This document shows positions 49,435 through 59,864 of a stretch of 64,000 nt of DNA, one piece after another (position 1 is the first letter of the stretch; each line of letters begins with the position of its first letter). Below the pieces are notes generated by a model. It had not been told where the DNA came from and ran no database searches. It was given only the letters and a program-made list of their open reading frames with translations. Source of the stretch: Bactrocera neohumeralis (taxonomy: Eukaryota > Arthropoda > Insecta > Diptera > Tephritidae); NCBI RefSeq assembly GCF_024586455.1, contig NC_065919.1, forward strand, positions 32,960,839-33,024,838, read 5' to 3'. The position numbers and the translations under genes were made by a program.

Positions 49435-49930
49435 CTGTTGTTGGATTAACCATTTTGATATTAAAATGGTACCCATCTTCTCCCTGCCAGAAAATTAATG
49501 GGTATTGTAAAGCATCATAAGCTCAATGCGTTTCATATACACGTTTCAATTCATTGTTCCGGCGATGAAGTACAATATCTCTTGATTGCAAATTCTCTCC
49601 AACAACGACAATAGCCACTTCATCTATTGACGGTGAATTAAACCTCTTTGCATGCTCTCCAGCAGGTGTTTTGTCGGCTCTTATTACAATATTATGGCTG
49701 TTTGATGGCATCCGATCCAGTGCCATTTTGAACATCTTCACTAATTCATTATTCTCGTGAAGAAATGTTTGCAGTTGTTGGACAATGATTCACTTGACGG
49801 TTGGATTATGACCACAACGTGTATCAACTTCCACATCTTGATTGCCCATAAAATAAATTTGCAAAAATTTATTATCTGCATCTGGCACTGGCAGCATTGC
49901 CCCCAGTAGGTGATGAATTTGTCCTTGTAT

Positions 49931-50012
49931 CTGTAATTGTTTAAGAACTGGTTAAATTAATTGTGATACAAATACAAATTAGAATTTCACTAAAACAATT
50001 ATGGTATACTAC
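49931..50012 (-). other. RepHel intron 1 (82 bp)
   Basis: Donor AAAG|GTAGTATACC at 50012 and acceptor CAATTACAG|ATACAAGG at 49931. Joining the flanks gives GFMPTLK followed by IQGQIHHLLGAMLPVPDAD, the conserved Helitron order. Confidence 0.75.
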
Positions 50013-50640
50013 CTTTAAAGTAGGCATGAACCCGTCTTGTACTATATGCGTTGCACCAAACGATGTCATTTGGAAGCAATTATTATATTTTTGGATGTTA
50101 GCCAAGAAGTGTTTAGACTCACTTTCCATCCCATTAACTAATGAGTGTAACGGTTCAGGTGGGGGAACCAATTGAGGCAATTGTACATTGCCACCAGCAC
50201 AACATAATCCTGCAGGTTCCTGTACTTTAATGCTTTACAATGTTGACAAATGATTGACATTTCTCCAATCGTCACAGATTTGTCGGCACTATAATCAAAT
50301 TCCGTATCGTAGGAAAATGCTCCTCGTTCGAGGTTTACAGGAGCATTGCGTCTGCGGAATCGATTAAATTCGTTATCCCGTGCTCGCTGCTGTTGTGATC
50401 GATGTGCACGAAATCGTTCCATTCTCCCCCTATCCACTTGATAGTTATTTACCCTTGAACGTAATTCTCCCATACTTGTACGACTGTTATCATTATCAGC
50501 ATCTCGGTGGTCATTAGTGCGGTTGGAGCGTAAAGTAGCTCGTTGCACATTTACACGACTTCGACGACCTATGTCAGGTCGTTTTCTTTTCCTCGGCATT
50601 GGAAGCAGCGAGAAGAAAATCACTTTTAGCAGTATTTCAA

Positions 50641-51300
50641 TATTTCTCCAATTAAATGTTTCTTTTTTTTTTAACATGAGATGACGAAACCAAGGATGTT
50701 AAAGTAGGAGCGCACCAAAAAGTCTCTAAATGTATGGACAAAACAGTGTAACGTTCGGATACATGTGCTTTTTACATGAGATGACAAAACAATGGAACGT
50801 TCGGATACACTTATTACTTTCTTATTTCTCCAATTAAATGTTTCTTTTTGTTTAACATGAGATGACAAAACCAAGGATGTTAAAGAAGGAGCGCAGCAAA
50901 AAGTCTCTAAATTTATGGACAAAACAATGGAACGTTCGGATACACTTATTACAGGGCATCTCGACAGGATAGAATTTATAGAATACTAACTGTTATTGCC
51001 ATTGCCAAATCTGTATGTGGGCATTTGCTATCATGATATAATCATTTGCGCAAAAACGTAGGGTAGGTAGGTTCGAGATGATATAGCGTATGCTTTGAGC
51101 TCTTGAAAAATTTATTTTATCATTTGCGAAATGCCGTCGGGTAGGTAGCTGATGTAGGGCACGTTTTGAGCTCTTGAACTCCTTAAATCTTTTGTGTGGA
51201 ACATAAAAAAAGGATAAATATCCTTTTGTTTACAAATGTATTTTTGGAAAAAATAAGATAATAACAAAGGATAAAGATCCTTTTTTTACAAATGTATTTC
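50641..51300 (-). repeat. Tandem repeats in the Helitron 5' leader
   Basis: Three kinds: a 182-bp unit (TATTTCTCCAATTAAATGTT at 50641 and 50823); a unit of roughly 65 bp (TCATTTGCG...GTAGGTAGGT or GTAGGTAGCT...TTTTGAGCTCTTGAA at about 51045 and 51120); and a 57-bp unit (AGGATAAATATCCTTTT at 51211 and AGGATAAAGATCC at 51268), the last with a small palindrome in each copy. Confidence 0.8.
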
Positions 51301-52189
51301 TGGGAAAAATAAGAATTTATATTTTTGGACTACTATATAATAATTGTGGCATAACTTTTATATACCAATTAAAATAATAAATTTAAAATGAGAAATGATA
51401 TTTTGATTTATGCTTGTATAAGTTTATTAAATTTAAGACTTCCCAACCCAATTTGCATAATATTTCTATAAATTAACAATATAATACTAAATATTAAATG
51501 TTATTTTGAAAATGTACCTTATTTTTATAATATAACACAACCGTCTTAACTCGCTCTTCTAATTTTCATATTACCAAAATTAAAATGCCGTCGGCATATG
51601 TGGAAATGGGATATGTTGCCTCTTCGAAATTTTCATATAAATGAAAACTGCGCTGTTAAACTGCTTCTAGCTTACGATATATGGCAAACTATGTAGTATT
51701 CTATATCTAGTAAGCAATGAGCAATGTGGAGTCTGCACAGGCAGAGATGCCCCGTTATTATAATAAAAGTATTTTTGAGAGTTGGTAACACTGTAAGGTT
51801 GGCACCATCAAACAAGTCAACACATTAATTATATTTATATATTTTGAAATTTGAAATTGAAATTTAAATACACGATGTTATGAGCAAAGTTGATATTATG
51901 TTGTCGATTCAAAAGTCTTGTTTTAATGCGTTCTTCAATTCGAGTGGAACTGAGAGTACAAATACCGTCATATGTTTGACAGCAAGTAAGTGGTCAACTT
52001 TTATATGGGAAAATGGAATTGTCGTTTTACTCTATCTTACTCGTAATTTTTCCTTAGCGATGAGCAACGTTTAGACCTACCCTGGACTACGACAAACATT
52101 TTAAAACCAAAGTCAGCTCAATCGGCCCAGCCGTTCTCGAGTTTTAATCAGACTAACGAACAACAATTCATTTTTATTTATATAGAAGA

Positions 52190-52400
52190 TTATATTATCA
52201 GGGTTTGTATTCTTCGTGAATGTTTCTTCCACATCGTTATTTAAAATATTGAATTGGTTAACATCATTTGAATTGCATGCGCCATAATCCAGTGACGGTT
52301 GTTTTCTAGTCACATTTGGTGAGTTCTGCATTGATCTTTTCGCTGGTCGTTTTCTTACTTTTTGCCATTCCATAACGGCATCATCATCGTCGTCATTCAT
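52190..52400 (-). pseudogene. LINE ORF1, N-terminal fragment cut by the Helitron
   Basis: From the ATG at 52400: an acidic start (MNDDDDDAVMEWQKVRKRPA), then Asn-rich text ending NTNPDNI at the Helitron edge. The frame is in register with the part resuming at 45616 if the Helitron (45617-52189) is removed. About 150 bp of leader without a stop in this frame lies upstream. Confidence 0.75.
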
Positions 52401-52564
52401 ATTGTTGCACTTTTCAGCGACCGCAATGCAGGTACTTATTATTGTAGTTATTGTTTGTAGCGAACAAACAGGTGTCCCAATTATTATTTTTATTATATTT
52501 TTTTCCTTTGCTTTGTAAAGAAGTAGTAATTGATCTATGGCCGTTCTGAATGAGAGATGTTTTG

Positions 52565-53540
52565 CTACTGTGACATCGATTTATAAATTTCTTTTAATTC
52601 ATTACCCGAATGCTTTCCAGGTAGTATTAATTTGTGTGGTAGTTTGTTTCTAATAAATGTAATTTCTTCATTAAGTTGTGAAGGCTTTAATAGTTTTGGA
52701 TTTATGCGACCATGATTTATGTCAATTAAGAGATTGATTATCGACATTTGCATTTCTTCCCATTCGGAATAGTTATTCCTATTGAAATAGTTAATATTTG
52801 AAACATCAGGGTCATTCGCTCAGCAATTTGATCTTTTATTAGTTCGCTATAAAATTTATTAAGTTGTCCATTCATTTTTTCAAAATTAGTGTTAACTTCA
52901 TCTGTTGTCTTTTTTAATATATTTATGGTAGAATCAACTATTGATGTCTGCTTTTTCAATAATTTTGTTATATCCTTTTGGTTGTCGAAAATATTTATAA
53001 TATTTGATTCCATATTTGTAGGTCATCAGCATACATAATTCAAAATAATATATGGTAAATTGAACCAACGAATTCGAATGGTGCTAGCCTTTTTCTATTT
53101 TGTTCTTTCATGAACAATTCATTATTTGCCCTAAGATTATTATATCTGTCTTTTAAAGTTGCAGTATCCACTATATAGGCATCTTTGTAATAGGTTAATA
53201 TTTTGCATTGATTTTCTAATCTATAATTAAATTCTTGTACTTTATGCATCCGATCATAATAAGTACTTAATTCGTAGTATACTATTAAGTTCCATTTTGA
53301 ATTTATTATGTCCATTTTACTAATCGGTTCCAAATATATTGCAGTGTTATTTTTTAGCGTAGTCACTGATGTATAATGTTTAGCTTGTGCTGCTAGCGTG
53401 AGCAACGTTAAAAACCACATCATCATTCTGCTTGTTCTACTCGACTGTTCTGAGTTGGCAATTATTCTTGAAGTAAATAAACTTGTAACATGATTTGGCT
53501 CCTCTGTTCTACTGCTGTTTGTTGCCTCCAGTGGGCACAA
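52565..53540 (-). pseudogene. env: BEL env, N-terminal part with furin-type site
   Basis: The frame from 53540 includes a hydrophobic signal-like stretch (MMMWFLTLLTLAAQA, residues 39-53), then a subunit ending ...NRKR, a furin-type cleavage site, followed by LAPFEFVGSIYHILF, the fusion-peptide-like start seen in insect errantivirus env and baculovirus F-like proteins. A nonsense codon and a frameshift follow. The heptad-like region continues at 53013-52738 (KLLKKQTSIVDSTINILKKT) and 52753-52565 (NHGRINPKLLKPSQLNEEIT). The frame ends at the LINE insertion; the rest of env is at 41714-42370. Confidence 0.75.
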
Positions 53541-53937
53541 TTTGTGAACGGGCCGTTTAAGTACGCCATTTTGTAATTTTAGAGTTACAACTCTAACTAA
53601 CGTGCGAAAACTAGTTTTCTGGGAAAAGCTGTTAAAAATAATCGTCAGTTTCTCGTTATCTCATTAATTGTTCTCCTTTTTTTTGACACCTAAGCCCCTT
53701 TTCCGTAGACCAGGTCACATACTTACCTAATGGCCACTTGGCTGTATGAGCTTCTTCATCTTTAATAATTACTATAATATTTGTCCTTCTGTTAGATTGG
53801 TCTGTTTGGTTTTCCATTGCATTCGTTGTTGCAACATTACAACATATTCACATTCCTATCGTTTCCAAAAATCTCTTTTAATTTTTTGAATTATTTTCCA
53901 CCTGTCTAATGAAACTATTTGTGCATCATTAATTGCC

Positions 53938-54842
53938 TCAGGACAATCTATTATTGGACATTCTATTAAAAAAATGACCAGGTGTTAAAACGTCTATATC
54001 GCTTTCAATATCTATTGCACATAGAGGTCGTGAATTCAGCACTGCTTCAATCTGTGATAGCAAAGTAATCATTTCTTCAAATGTCAATTTATTTTCGCCC
54101 ATCCCTCTTTTTAAATGATATTTAACCGACTTGACTCCTGCCTCCCAAATTCCTCCGAAGTGAGGAGCTGGAGGCGGCTCAAAAGGACATTGAATTTTAT
54201 CTGATTCTAATATTGGACCTACGGTTGATTTTTTCTTGATTGTCATTTTGAAATCTAGGTCTAATCTTCTACAAGCTCCGACAAAATTTGTTCCATTGTC
54301 CGAGTATATATAGTATGCTGACTTTTACCTCTTCTAGCAAAAAATCTTTTCAAAGCAGCTAGGAACGCTGTGGTTGTTAAATCACTTACTGCTACTGCTA
54401 CTGCTTCTAAATGAATAGCTTTTGTTGCCATACAAACAAATCCATCTATGTATCCTTTAAATGTTTTTTGTCCTATTCCTTTTGAATATTTCATATGAAT
54501 CGGTCCGGCATAGTCTATACCAACGAGTGTAAATAGAATTGACATAGATACTCGAAATTCTGGAAGATTTCCCATAATTTGTTTTGCTACTTTGCGGTAA
54601 AGTATGCATCGACTACAAGTTCGAATTGTCTTTTTTATGGAATTCTTTAATCCAATAATCCAGTAATTCCTTCTAATCATTGCTTCCATTAACTTGTTTC
54701 CTCCATGCACGGTTATAAGTACATTTTCAATTATTAATGATGACAAATGTGACTTATTTAATATTATTGAGTGCTTTTGATTATATTTAAGATGTGCATT
54801 ACCCAACCTACCTCCTACACGCAGGATTCCATTACTATCCAA
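53938..54842 (-). pseudogene. BEL integrase
   Basis: Two frames joined by a frameshift near 54300. The first (54842-54261) carries GILRVGGRLGNAHL, the zinc region ending CSRCILYRK, FTLVGIDYAGPI (first Asp) and IHLEAVAV. The frameshift breaks the SDNGTNFVGACR box (second Asp). The second (54246-53938) has PFEPPPAPHFGGIWEAGVKS (catalytic Glu in GIWE) and FEEMITLLSQIEAVLNSRPL. The triad is present in the DNA but split across frames. Confidence 0.85.
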
Positions 54843-55070
54843 AATTGGATTTAAGCATGCAATGCTACTTTTATTATTAATTTCTTTTTTGAATTCTAAA
54901 CTTTTAATTTCCTCTCTAAATTGTAATTTTTGCTGATATCTTATTAATCTCTTCAGCTTCTTTCATTTCTGACCTAACTAAGTATTCGGGACATTTTTAT
55001 CCTCTTAATCTTTTTATAAATCGCAAGATATAAGCTACTACTCTTATTAGTTTGTTTAAACTAGAATATT

Positions 55071-55478
55071 TTAGTATTGCCTTATCCAGGAAATGTAATT
55101 CTTTGATGTTGTCACATACGTTGCATCGATTTTTATAATTTTTTGGGTTGGCCATTGATGTTCCTCTTTTCGAAACCATTTGGGACCCTTCCACCATATA
55201 TCGTGATTTTTATTATTTGCAAGTACTCCTCTGGATGCTACATCAGCTGGATTGTCTTTTGTTCCAACATGTTGCCATATCACAGTGGGAATAAGTAATT
55301 TGATTTCTTCTACTCTTATTCTGATAAATCTTTTTTTACTTCGGCAAATATTTATCCATGCTAACGTTATAGATGAATCGCTCCAAGCAAATATTTTTAC
55401 TTCTCTGTTGATAACTGTTTTTATCCTTTGTAACAATTTAGCAAGTAGGTGAGCCGCGCATAGTTCTAGTTCTGGCAA
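55071..55478 (-). pseudogene. BEL RNase H region
   Basis: An open frame of 135 codons: MPELELCAAHLLAKLLQRIK, then FAWSDSSITLAWI (the Asp-containing RNase H motif of BEL), IWQHVGTKDNPADVASRGV and WWKGPKWF. Order and spacing match BEL pol between RT and integrase. Confidence 0.85.
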
Positions 55479-55679
55479 CGTTTTCTTATTTTTAATTGGA
55501 TTTACTTTAGTTTTACCAGCAACTATTGTTATAACTGATCCAACTTTAGCATATTCAACTGCTGCATAAGCTTTCTCTGAAGCATCTGCGAATCCATGTA
55601 GTTCAAATTTAAAGTTGTTTTTTGTTTCAAACTATCTAGGAATTTTTATTCTTTTTATCTCTGGTATATGCTGCATAAA

Positions 55680-56660
55680 CTCTTGCTATTCTTTTGTTAA
55701 ATTCTCGTCAAGTAACTCCCCCCAGTCCCAGTTGAGATTCATCAACCAAAGTTTCTGTATAAACAACTTTGCTATTACTGTTATTGGTGAAAGCCATCCC
55801 ATTGGGTCGAAAATTCGCGCTATATCAGATAAAGCTTGTCTTTTTGTAACTAGCTTTTGCGTTGAAAGATTCGTATTAAATCCAAACATGTCTTTGGCAG
55901 GATATTGTTTCGTCTTCTGCTATTTTTATTACTTCATTCGCGCCATTTATTGGAATTGTTGGTATGATCTCACTGTTGTTTGCCATCCACTTCCTAAAGT
56001 GAAATCCATATTTTGTAGTGATTGTAGTTTGTATTCTTCTATCGGCTCTCCTTTTGCTTCTCTCCACAACGTTGATAATCTTGATCTCTCTCTGTTATTT
56101 TAATTTGTCGAAACTTCTTTTCAATATCACTTGTTAATACATATTGCCAAAGTCTCCATTTGATTATAATGTCAAATATATCTTTTTGAAGTATCGGTAC
56201 TATGAAGAGGATGTCATTTAAACTACTTTCATTTGTAGTTTTTGCAGACGCATCGAAAACTACTCGTAGTTTACTTGTTAGACTGCCTTCTCGAATCACT
56301 GCTTGATGTGGCAAATAGTATTTTCCGCATCTATTTTCACTTGCTTTTTTCATGTGACCCATTTCTAAATATTCTCTCACAAATTACACGTATTGTTTTC
56401 TTAACTCGTCATTCGTAGCGAACCTTTTTTCAAGATCAAGAAACCTCGCCATTGCTTGTTTGCGAGAGTCGCCGAATTATTTTTCTTTTTTAAAAGGTAG
56501 ATTGCCGACAAATCGATTATTTTCATCTTTTACTGTAGTATTTTCAAAAATTTTTAGGCATTCATCATCATCTGCTGTATCTGCTGGAGTTGTGGCGTCT
56601 TCTATTTCCCAAAATTTCCCCAATGTTGTAGTAACCGCTGCTAAAATTTTGTGGTTTTTT
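55680..56660 (-). pseudogene. pol: BEL reverse transcriptase lacking its YxDD segment
   Basis: Order: LGKFWEIEDATT near 56610, GNLPFKKEK, then YYLPHQAVIREGSLTSKLRV and FDASAKTTNESSLNDIL near 56230-56320, LTSDIEKKFRQIKI near 56140 (holding the first catalytic Asp), LWREAKGEPIEEYKL near 56060. Next comes GFHFRKWMANNSEIIPTIP, then FGFNTNLSTQ and LSDIARIFDPMGWLSPITVI. Between EEYKL and GFHFRKW a working BEL RT carries about 100 residues with the YVDD catalytic motif; these are absent. Several frameshifts. Confidence 0.8.
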
Positions 56661-56665
56661 CTCGG

Positions 56666-57051
56666 TTGTTGTAAAACTCCCGACAATATCCAGCCCAATT
56701 TCGTAGCTTGACCTAGTATTCGATCCTTTTCAAATATGCCTTCTTCTAGTATGTCAGCATTTATCTATCACTTCCAATGACGACATCGATTCGACCTGAT
56801 TTATTGAAATTGGGATCAGCTATACTTTAGTTTTTCCATTGTTCTACATCCCATTTATTTGTTGTAAAACTCCCGACAATATCCAGCCCAATTTCGTAGC
56901 TTGACCTAGTATTCGATCCTTTTCAAATATGCCTTCTTCTAGTATGTCAGCATTTATCTATCACTTCCAATGACGACATCGATTCGACCTGATTTATTGA
57001 AATTGGGATCAGCTATACTTTAGTTTTTCCATTGTTCTACATCCCATTTAA
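56666..57051 (-). repeat. 193-bp perfect-looking tandem duplication in BEL pol
   Basis: The block starting TTGTTGTAAAACTCCCGACA at 56666 restarts at 56859. The two copies look identical through CTACATCCCATTT (56858 and 57051). It covers the protease-RT linker. 193 is not a multiple of three, so it also breaks the frame. Confidence 0.9.
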
Positions 57052-57214
57052 ACGATTTGTCTGGTTAAGCACTCGCTAACTTCGGCAAAATTAGTGCTTT
57101 GACATTGTATGCTTCTTTGCTTAGGATTTCGGCTTGATTGCAATGCTGATTTTAAATTTGGACACTCCCACTGTGGTATTTCCTAAACCTTGTAGTTCAG
57201 TTACTTCTCTGATT

Positions 57215-57571
57215 TTAGGTAAATGAAGTATTTGAGCTGCTTCTTCGGAAATAGTAGTAGTAGTTTTGAGATCCTTGGTCGATTAGAGCTCGCAGTGTGA
57301 CATACCCTCCATCTGCTGTCTTTACTTTTATTTGTGCTGTTGCTAGGAGTATCGATGTTTCCGAGTGTTTCGTCATCGTTGTGGAGGATTTTTTTGTGAT
57401 ATTTTCTTCATTTCCTTTTTGGAATACATTGTAATGCAATAAATTATGATGATTTCTTTTACATTTATTGCACTTTTTCTTATTACTACAATTATCTTCA
57501 TATACATGATCAAGGCAACTGTTGCATAACTTGTTGCCTGCAATGAATTTCCTTCGATTCATCGTAATCAA
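57215..57571 (-). pseudogene. BEL zinc knuckle and protease
   Basis: NKLCNSCLDHVYEDNCSNKK, then CNKCKRNHHNLLHY form the Cys/His cluster. LLATAQIKVKT and LRALIDQGSQ follow; the DQG active site is the normal BEL form of the aspartyl protease motif. The frame is lost just after it. Confidence 0.85.
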
Positions 57572-58701
57572 TGCCTGGAACTATCTGCATTCAAAAATTT
57601 TATGCCCAGGAACCTTGCAGTGTACACAATTTTTTTGTGCAGCTGTATAAAATGTAGGTGTTCGCTGTGGCTGCTTTTGATGTTCCATTTAGCTGTTTTT
57701 CTGTCTCGTATTGCTTCTAGAGCTTGATATTGCTGCTCCAGGAAACAGAAAACATCATCTAGGCTTTGTATTTCTTTACTTTTTTTACGTTCTGCTTTCT
57801 GCTGACTTTCTTTGTCTAGTTTTCGAACCACTATGCGAGCTATGATGGCTTGTTCGTCGTCTAAATTTTAATTGAGTGCTTTTAAAGCGTAAATACATTC
57901 CTTAGTTGTTGTTGCTGACGGTTGGTCCAGTAAGATCGCGGAATGACGACCATTGTTTCATTTCACCATAAAATATCGGAATTTTAATTTTCTGCAGTTT
58001 TATATTAGAACACATTTTTTGTGTTGTATTGTTCTTCTTTAAATTTTCTGTAAGTTTTTCGGGGGTAATTGTATATTTTTCTCGAAATTCCTCTATGTGA
58101 TCCCCAATAGAGTTTTCCGTTATTTCTTTTAGTTGGATATTTTGAGCTTCCAAATATGCTTCTTCTACATATTCAAATTGTATTTGAAGCTTGGTCTTGA
58201 TTTCTCTCATTTGCTCGAGAGAATTCAGTTCGTTTTGCTCAATTTCGTCAAATGTATTTTGAGCTTTTTTGCACGCCGTTGATATCTTTTTTCAACGTTA
58301 GAAACAGCATCAGTTGGTTCGAACTGATTAGCTTGTTGCAAAGATCCAATCAGCCACTTGCTGCTTACTGCTGAAGGACTTTCGGCAACATTTTGAACTT
58401 TTAAATTTTGAATGGAATTTTCCATTATTTGAATTACATGCTCGTAGTACGTTTTCGCAAGGTAATCTTTTTCTTCTTGAGTTTTCTTAGCTATAATCTT
58501 GTTATGATTTGCTGTAAATTCTTTCATAATAGTCTGAATATGCTCAATATATTTCAAACATGAAGCTTTTCTAATTTTTCCGCTCAGAATTTTTTGCTCC
58601 TCCAACGCAGCCAGACCGTTCAACTCCTTCTGTCTTTTTAGCAGATTCTCCATGGTTGCTTCTTTTGGTTGCGTTGATTTTTGTTGACGTTGATGATTCA
58701 A
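57568..58701 (-). pseudogene. gag: BEL gag
   Basis: From the ATG at 58701 three successive open pieces in different frames (58701-58225, 58210-57902, 57831-57568). The first has a basic start and a long helical region (ENLLKRQKELNGLAALEEQK, SSKWLIGSLQQANQFEPTDA). The second contains a LKKIKIPIFYGEMKQWSSF-like block near its end, the usual LPKIELPxFxG...W..F of BEL gag. The third holds LDDVFCFLEQQYQALEAIRD. The gene runs straight on into the zinc knuckle. Confidence 0.8.
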
Positions 58702-58749
58702 TTTTATTTTTATTTATATAATTTTATTTATATAATTCATATTTATATA

Positions 58750-59004
58750 GTATATATGTTTGTGATTTTTATGAGATTTATTCAATATGCAATGATTTTC
58801 ACATTTTTATGAGCAAGTTTCATACATATTACAATTTTGTTGTTTACCATTGCACTTGACATTTAGTGGACTGTATTTTCTTTTTATTTCATTTATTGTT
58901 TACATGTGTATATTTATGTATTAATGTACTTGTGTACAAATATAATTTTGTATATATAATTCTATCTTAAGAAATAAAGTGTCATGTTCATATATTTATG
59001 AACA
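58750..59004 (-). repeat. 5' LTR of the BEL element
   Basis: Aligns nearly base for base with 41413-41645 (shared GAGATTTATTCAATATGCAA and GTGGACTGTATTTTC blocks). Starts TGTTCATAAATATATGAACA on the minus strand. It has 54 bp near 58915-58970 that the other LTR lacks. The inner edge is approximate. Confidence 0.8.
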
Positions 59005-59229
59005 AATAGAATAAGATAAATTTCATGAAAATATATTGTCTAATAAAAAAGTTTATTGAAGAACTTGATTTTTATCGGTTAGTTTGTACTTAAACGATAA
59101 TAGATATACTTCTACATTAATTCAATCGTTATTGACAAGTAATTTATTGGAATATTTCATTAATTCCTTTGATAGTTGTCAAAAATAACATCAGTTCTTT
59201 ATTCGTTAGTTTCTGAGTTCTTTGTCTTT
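59005..59229. other. BEL element flank
   Basis: AT-rich non-coding. I could not confirm a 5-bp target duplication. Confidence 0.4.
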
Positions 59230-59700
59230 CATCTACCCAATTTTCTCGAGCCATACAGCCTCATAGATGACAATGAGAGCCACTCTTTAGACACGTTATT
59301 TAGCCTCCATGAAAGCTCCAGGCTCTTCACCTTGTCAACAGGAGCCTCTAAGTGAGAGGAGACGGATGACTAAGATTTAGAATTTAGCAACGTCGTCAGC
59401 GTAGGCTATAGGTAAAAAAGGCTTGGTGTTCATTTTTCCCTCTAATTTTTCGAGAAATGTGCTTTACCACATATTTTTTGAGCATAAACGGTCCCGCTAG
59501 CTATGACATCTCAGCGTGCAGAGCAGTGATTAACAGCATGCCTTTGCTGGATACATACTGGGCCCTCAACAGTATTTTTCCGCTACCACAGAAGATTTTC
59601 CTTGAAACTCTTATTTTTTTTAACTCAGAGTATATACGGTCCTGTCTTATCCAACGCCCAACGGTCGCTAGAGTGTCTTCTACGGAGTACAAAATCAGAA
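59230..59700 (-). pseudogene. LINE RT remnant
   Basis: The minus strand carries an AYADDVAKF box near 59395-59425, the RT catalytic motif of non-LTR elements, followed by a decayed KVKSLELSWRLNNVSKEWLS-like stretch. An open frame upstream (59692-59501) lacks a clear motif. Too short and broken to assign to a clade. Confidence 0.5.
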
Positions 59701-59864
59701 AGAAACTCTAATCTAGTATTTATTACAGCGCTATCGCAGATAAGAGGCCGGTTTCGACCTTCCTTCTCTTTCCTCCGTTTTCAAGCCTTGTTTTTATTGC
59801 TATTCATGTTTGTACTAAGTTTGTATTGAGTTATAAAATTCATAAGAAATATAAAATTTTCCCA

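Larger units (their letters stand above)
46068..50599 (-). pseudogene. Helitron RepHel (HUH nuclease plus PIF1 helicase), with two introns
   Basis: Starts MPRKRKRPDIGRRSR at 50599. Helitron-like N domain: GRPDLFITFTCNPQWIEI near 48990. Rep motifs: QKRGLPHAHILVWL (HxH, near 48800) and KYICKYVNKG (two-tyrosine, near 48370). PIF1 helicase: FLDSPGGTGKTFL (Walker A, near 47360), LIIWDKCTMAHKR (Walker B with Lys for Glu, near 47110), SSDFRQTLPVI, and the C-terminal AMTINKSQGQSL and QLYVACSRVGKP. Two GT-AG introns (50012-49931 and 49434-49352) join exons coding for conserved residues. Damage: in-frame TGA at 49790-49792 and 49523-49525, a TAG near 46917, and about six frameshifts (for example near 50215, 48838, 48320, 47555, 46850, 46425). 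Known role: rolling-circle transposition in the nucleus. Confidence 0.9.
45617..52189 (-). mobile_element. Near full-length Helitron (6573 bp)
   Basis: On the minus strand it starts A|TCTTCTATATAAATAAAAAT at 52189 and ends GTTCGTCGGGTCAGCTAG|T at 45617. The A|TC...CTAG|T layout, the subterminal CGAAGTTCG palindrome near 45633 and the CTCGAGAACGGCTGGGCCGA leader box are Helitron hallmarks. It carries one RepHel gene (50599-46068) and a repeat-rich 1.6-kb 5' leader. No terminal inverted repeats or target duplication, as expected of rolling-circle elements. Confidence 0.9.
42374..52560 (-). mobile_element. Jockey-like LINE inserted in BEL env, 3' end missing
   Basis: The 5' part (about 52560-52190) holds the leader and start of ORF1. 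After the Helitron insertion, ORF1 resumes at 45616. ORF2 begins near 44630 (endonuclease) and RT runs to 42374, where the sequence passes abruptly into env. LINEs normally lose their 5' end, whereas this one keeps the 5' end and lacks the RT tail, 3' UTR and poly-A. Same strand as the host element. Confidence 0.8.
41413..59004 (-). mobile_element. Roo-like BEL/Pao element with env, hosting nested insertions
   Basis: Read on the minus strand: LTR (59004-58750), gag (58701-57568), zinc knuckle and protease (57571-57215), RT, RNase H, integrase (to 53938), env (53540-52565, then 42370-41714) and LTR (41645-41413). Both LTRs begin TGTTCATAAATATATGAACA-like text, close to the roo LTR start known in Drosophila. 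Env is interrupted between 52565 and 42370 by a jockey-like LINE, itself interrupted by a Helitron. Without the insertion the element would be about 7.5 kb, fitting BEL with env. Every gene has frameshifts or stops. Confidence 0.85.
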
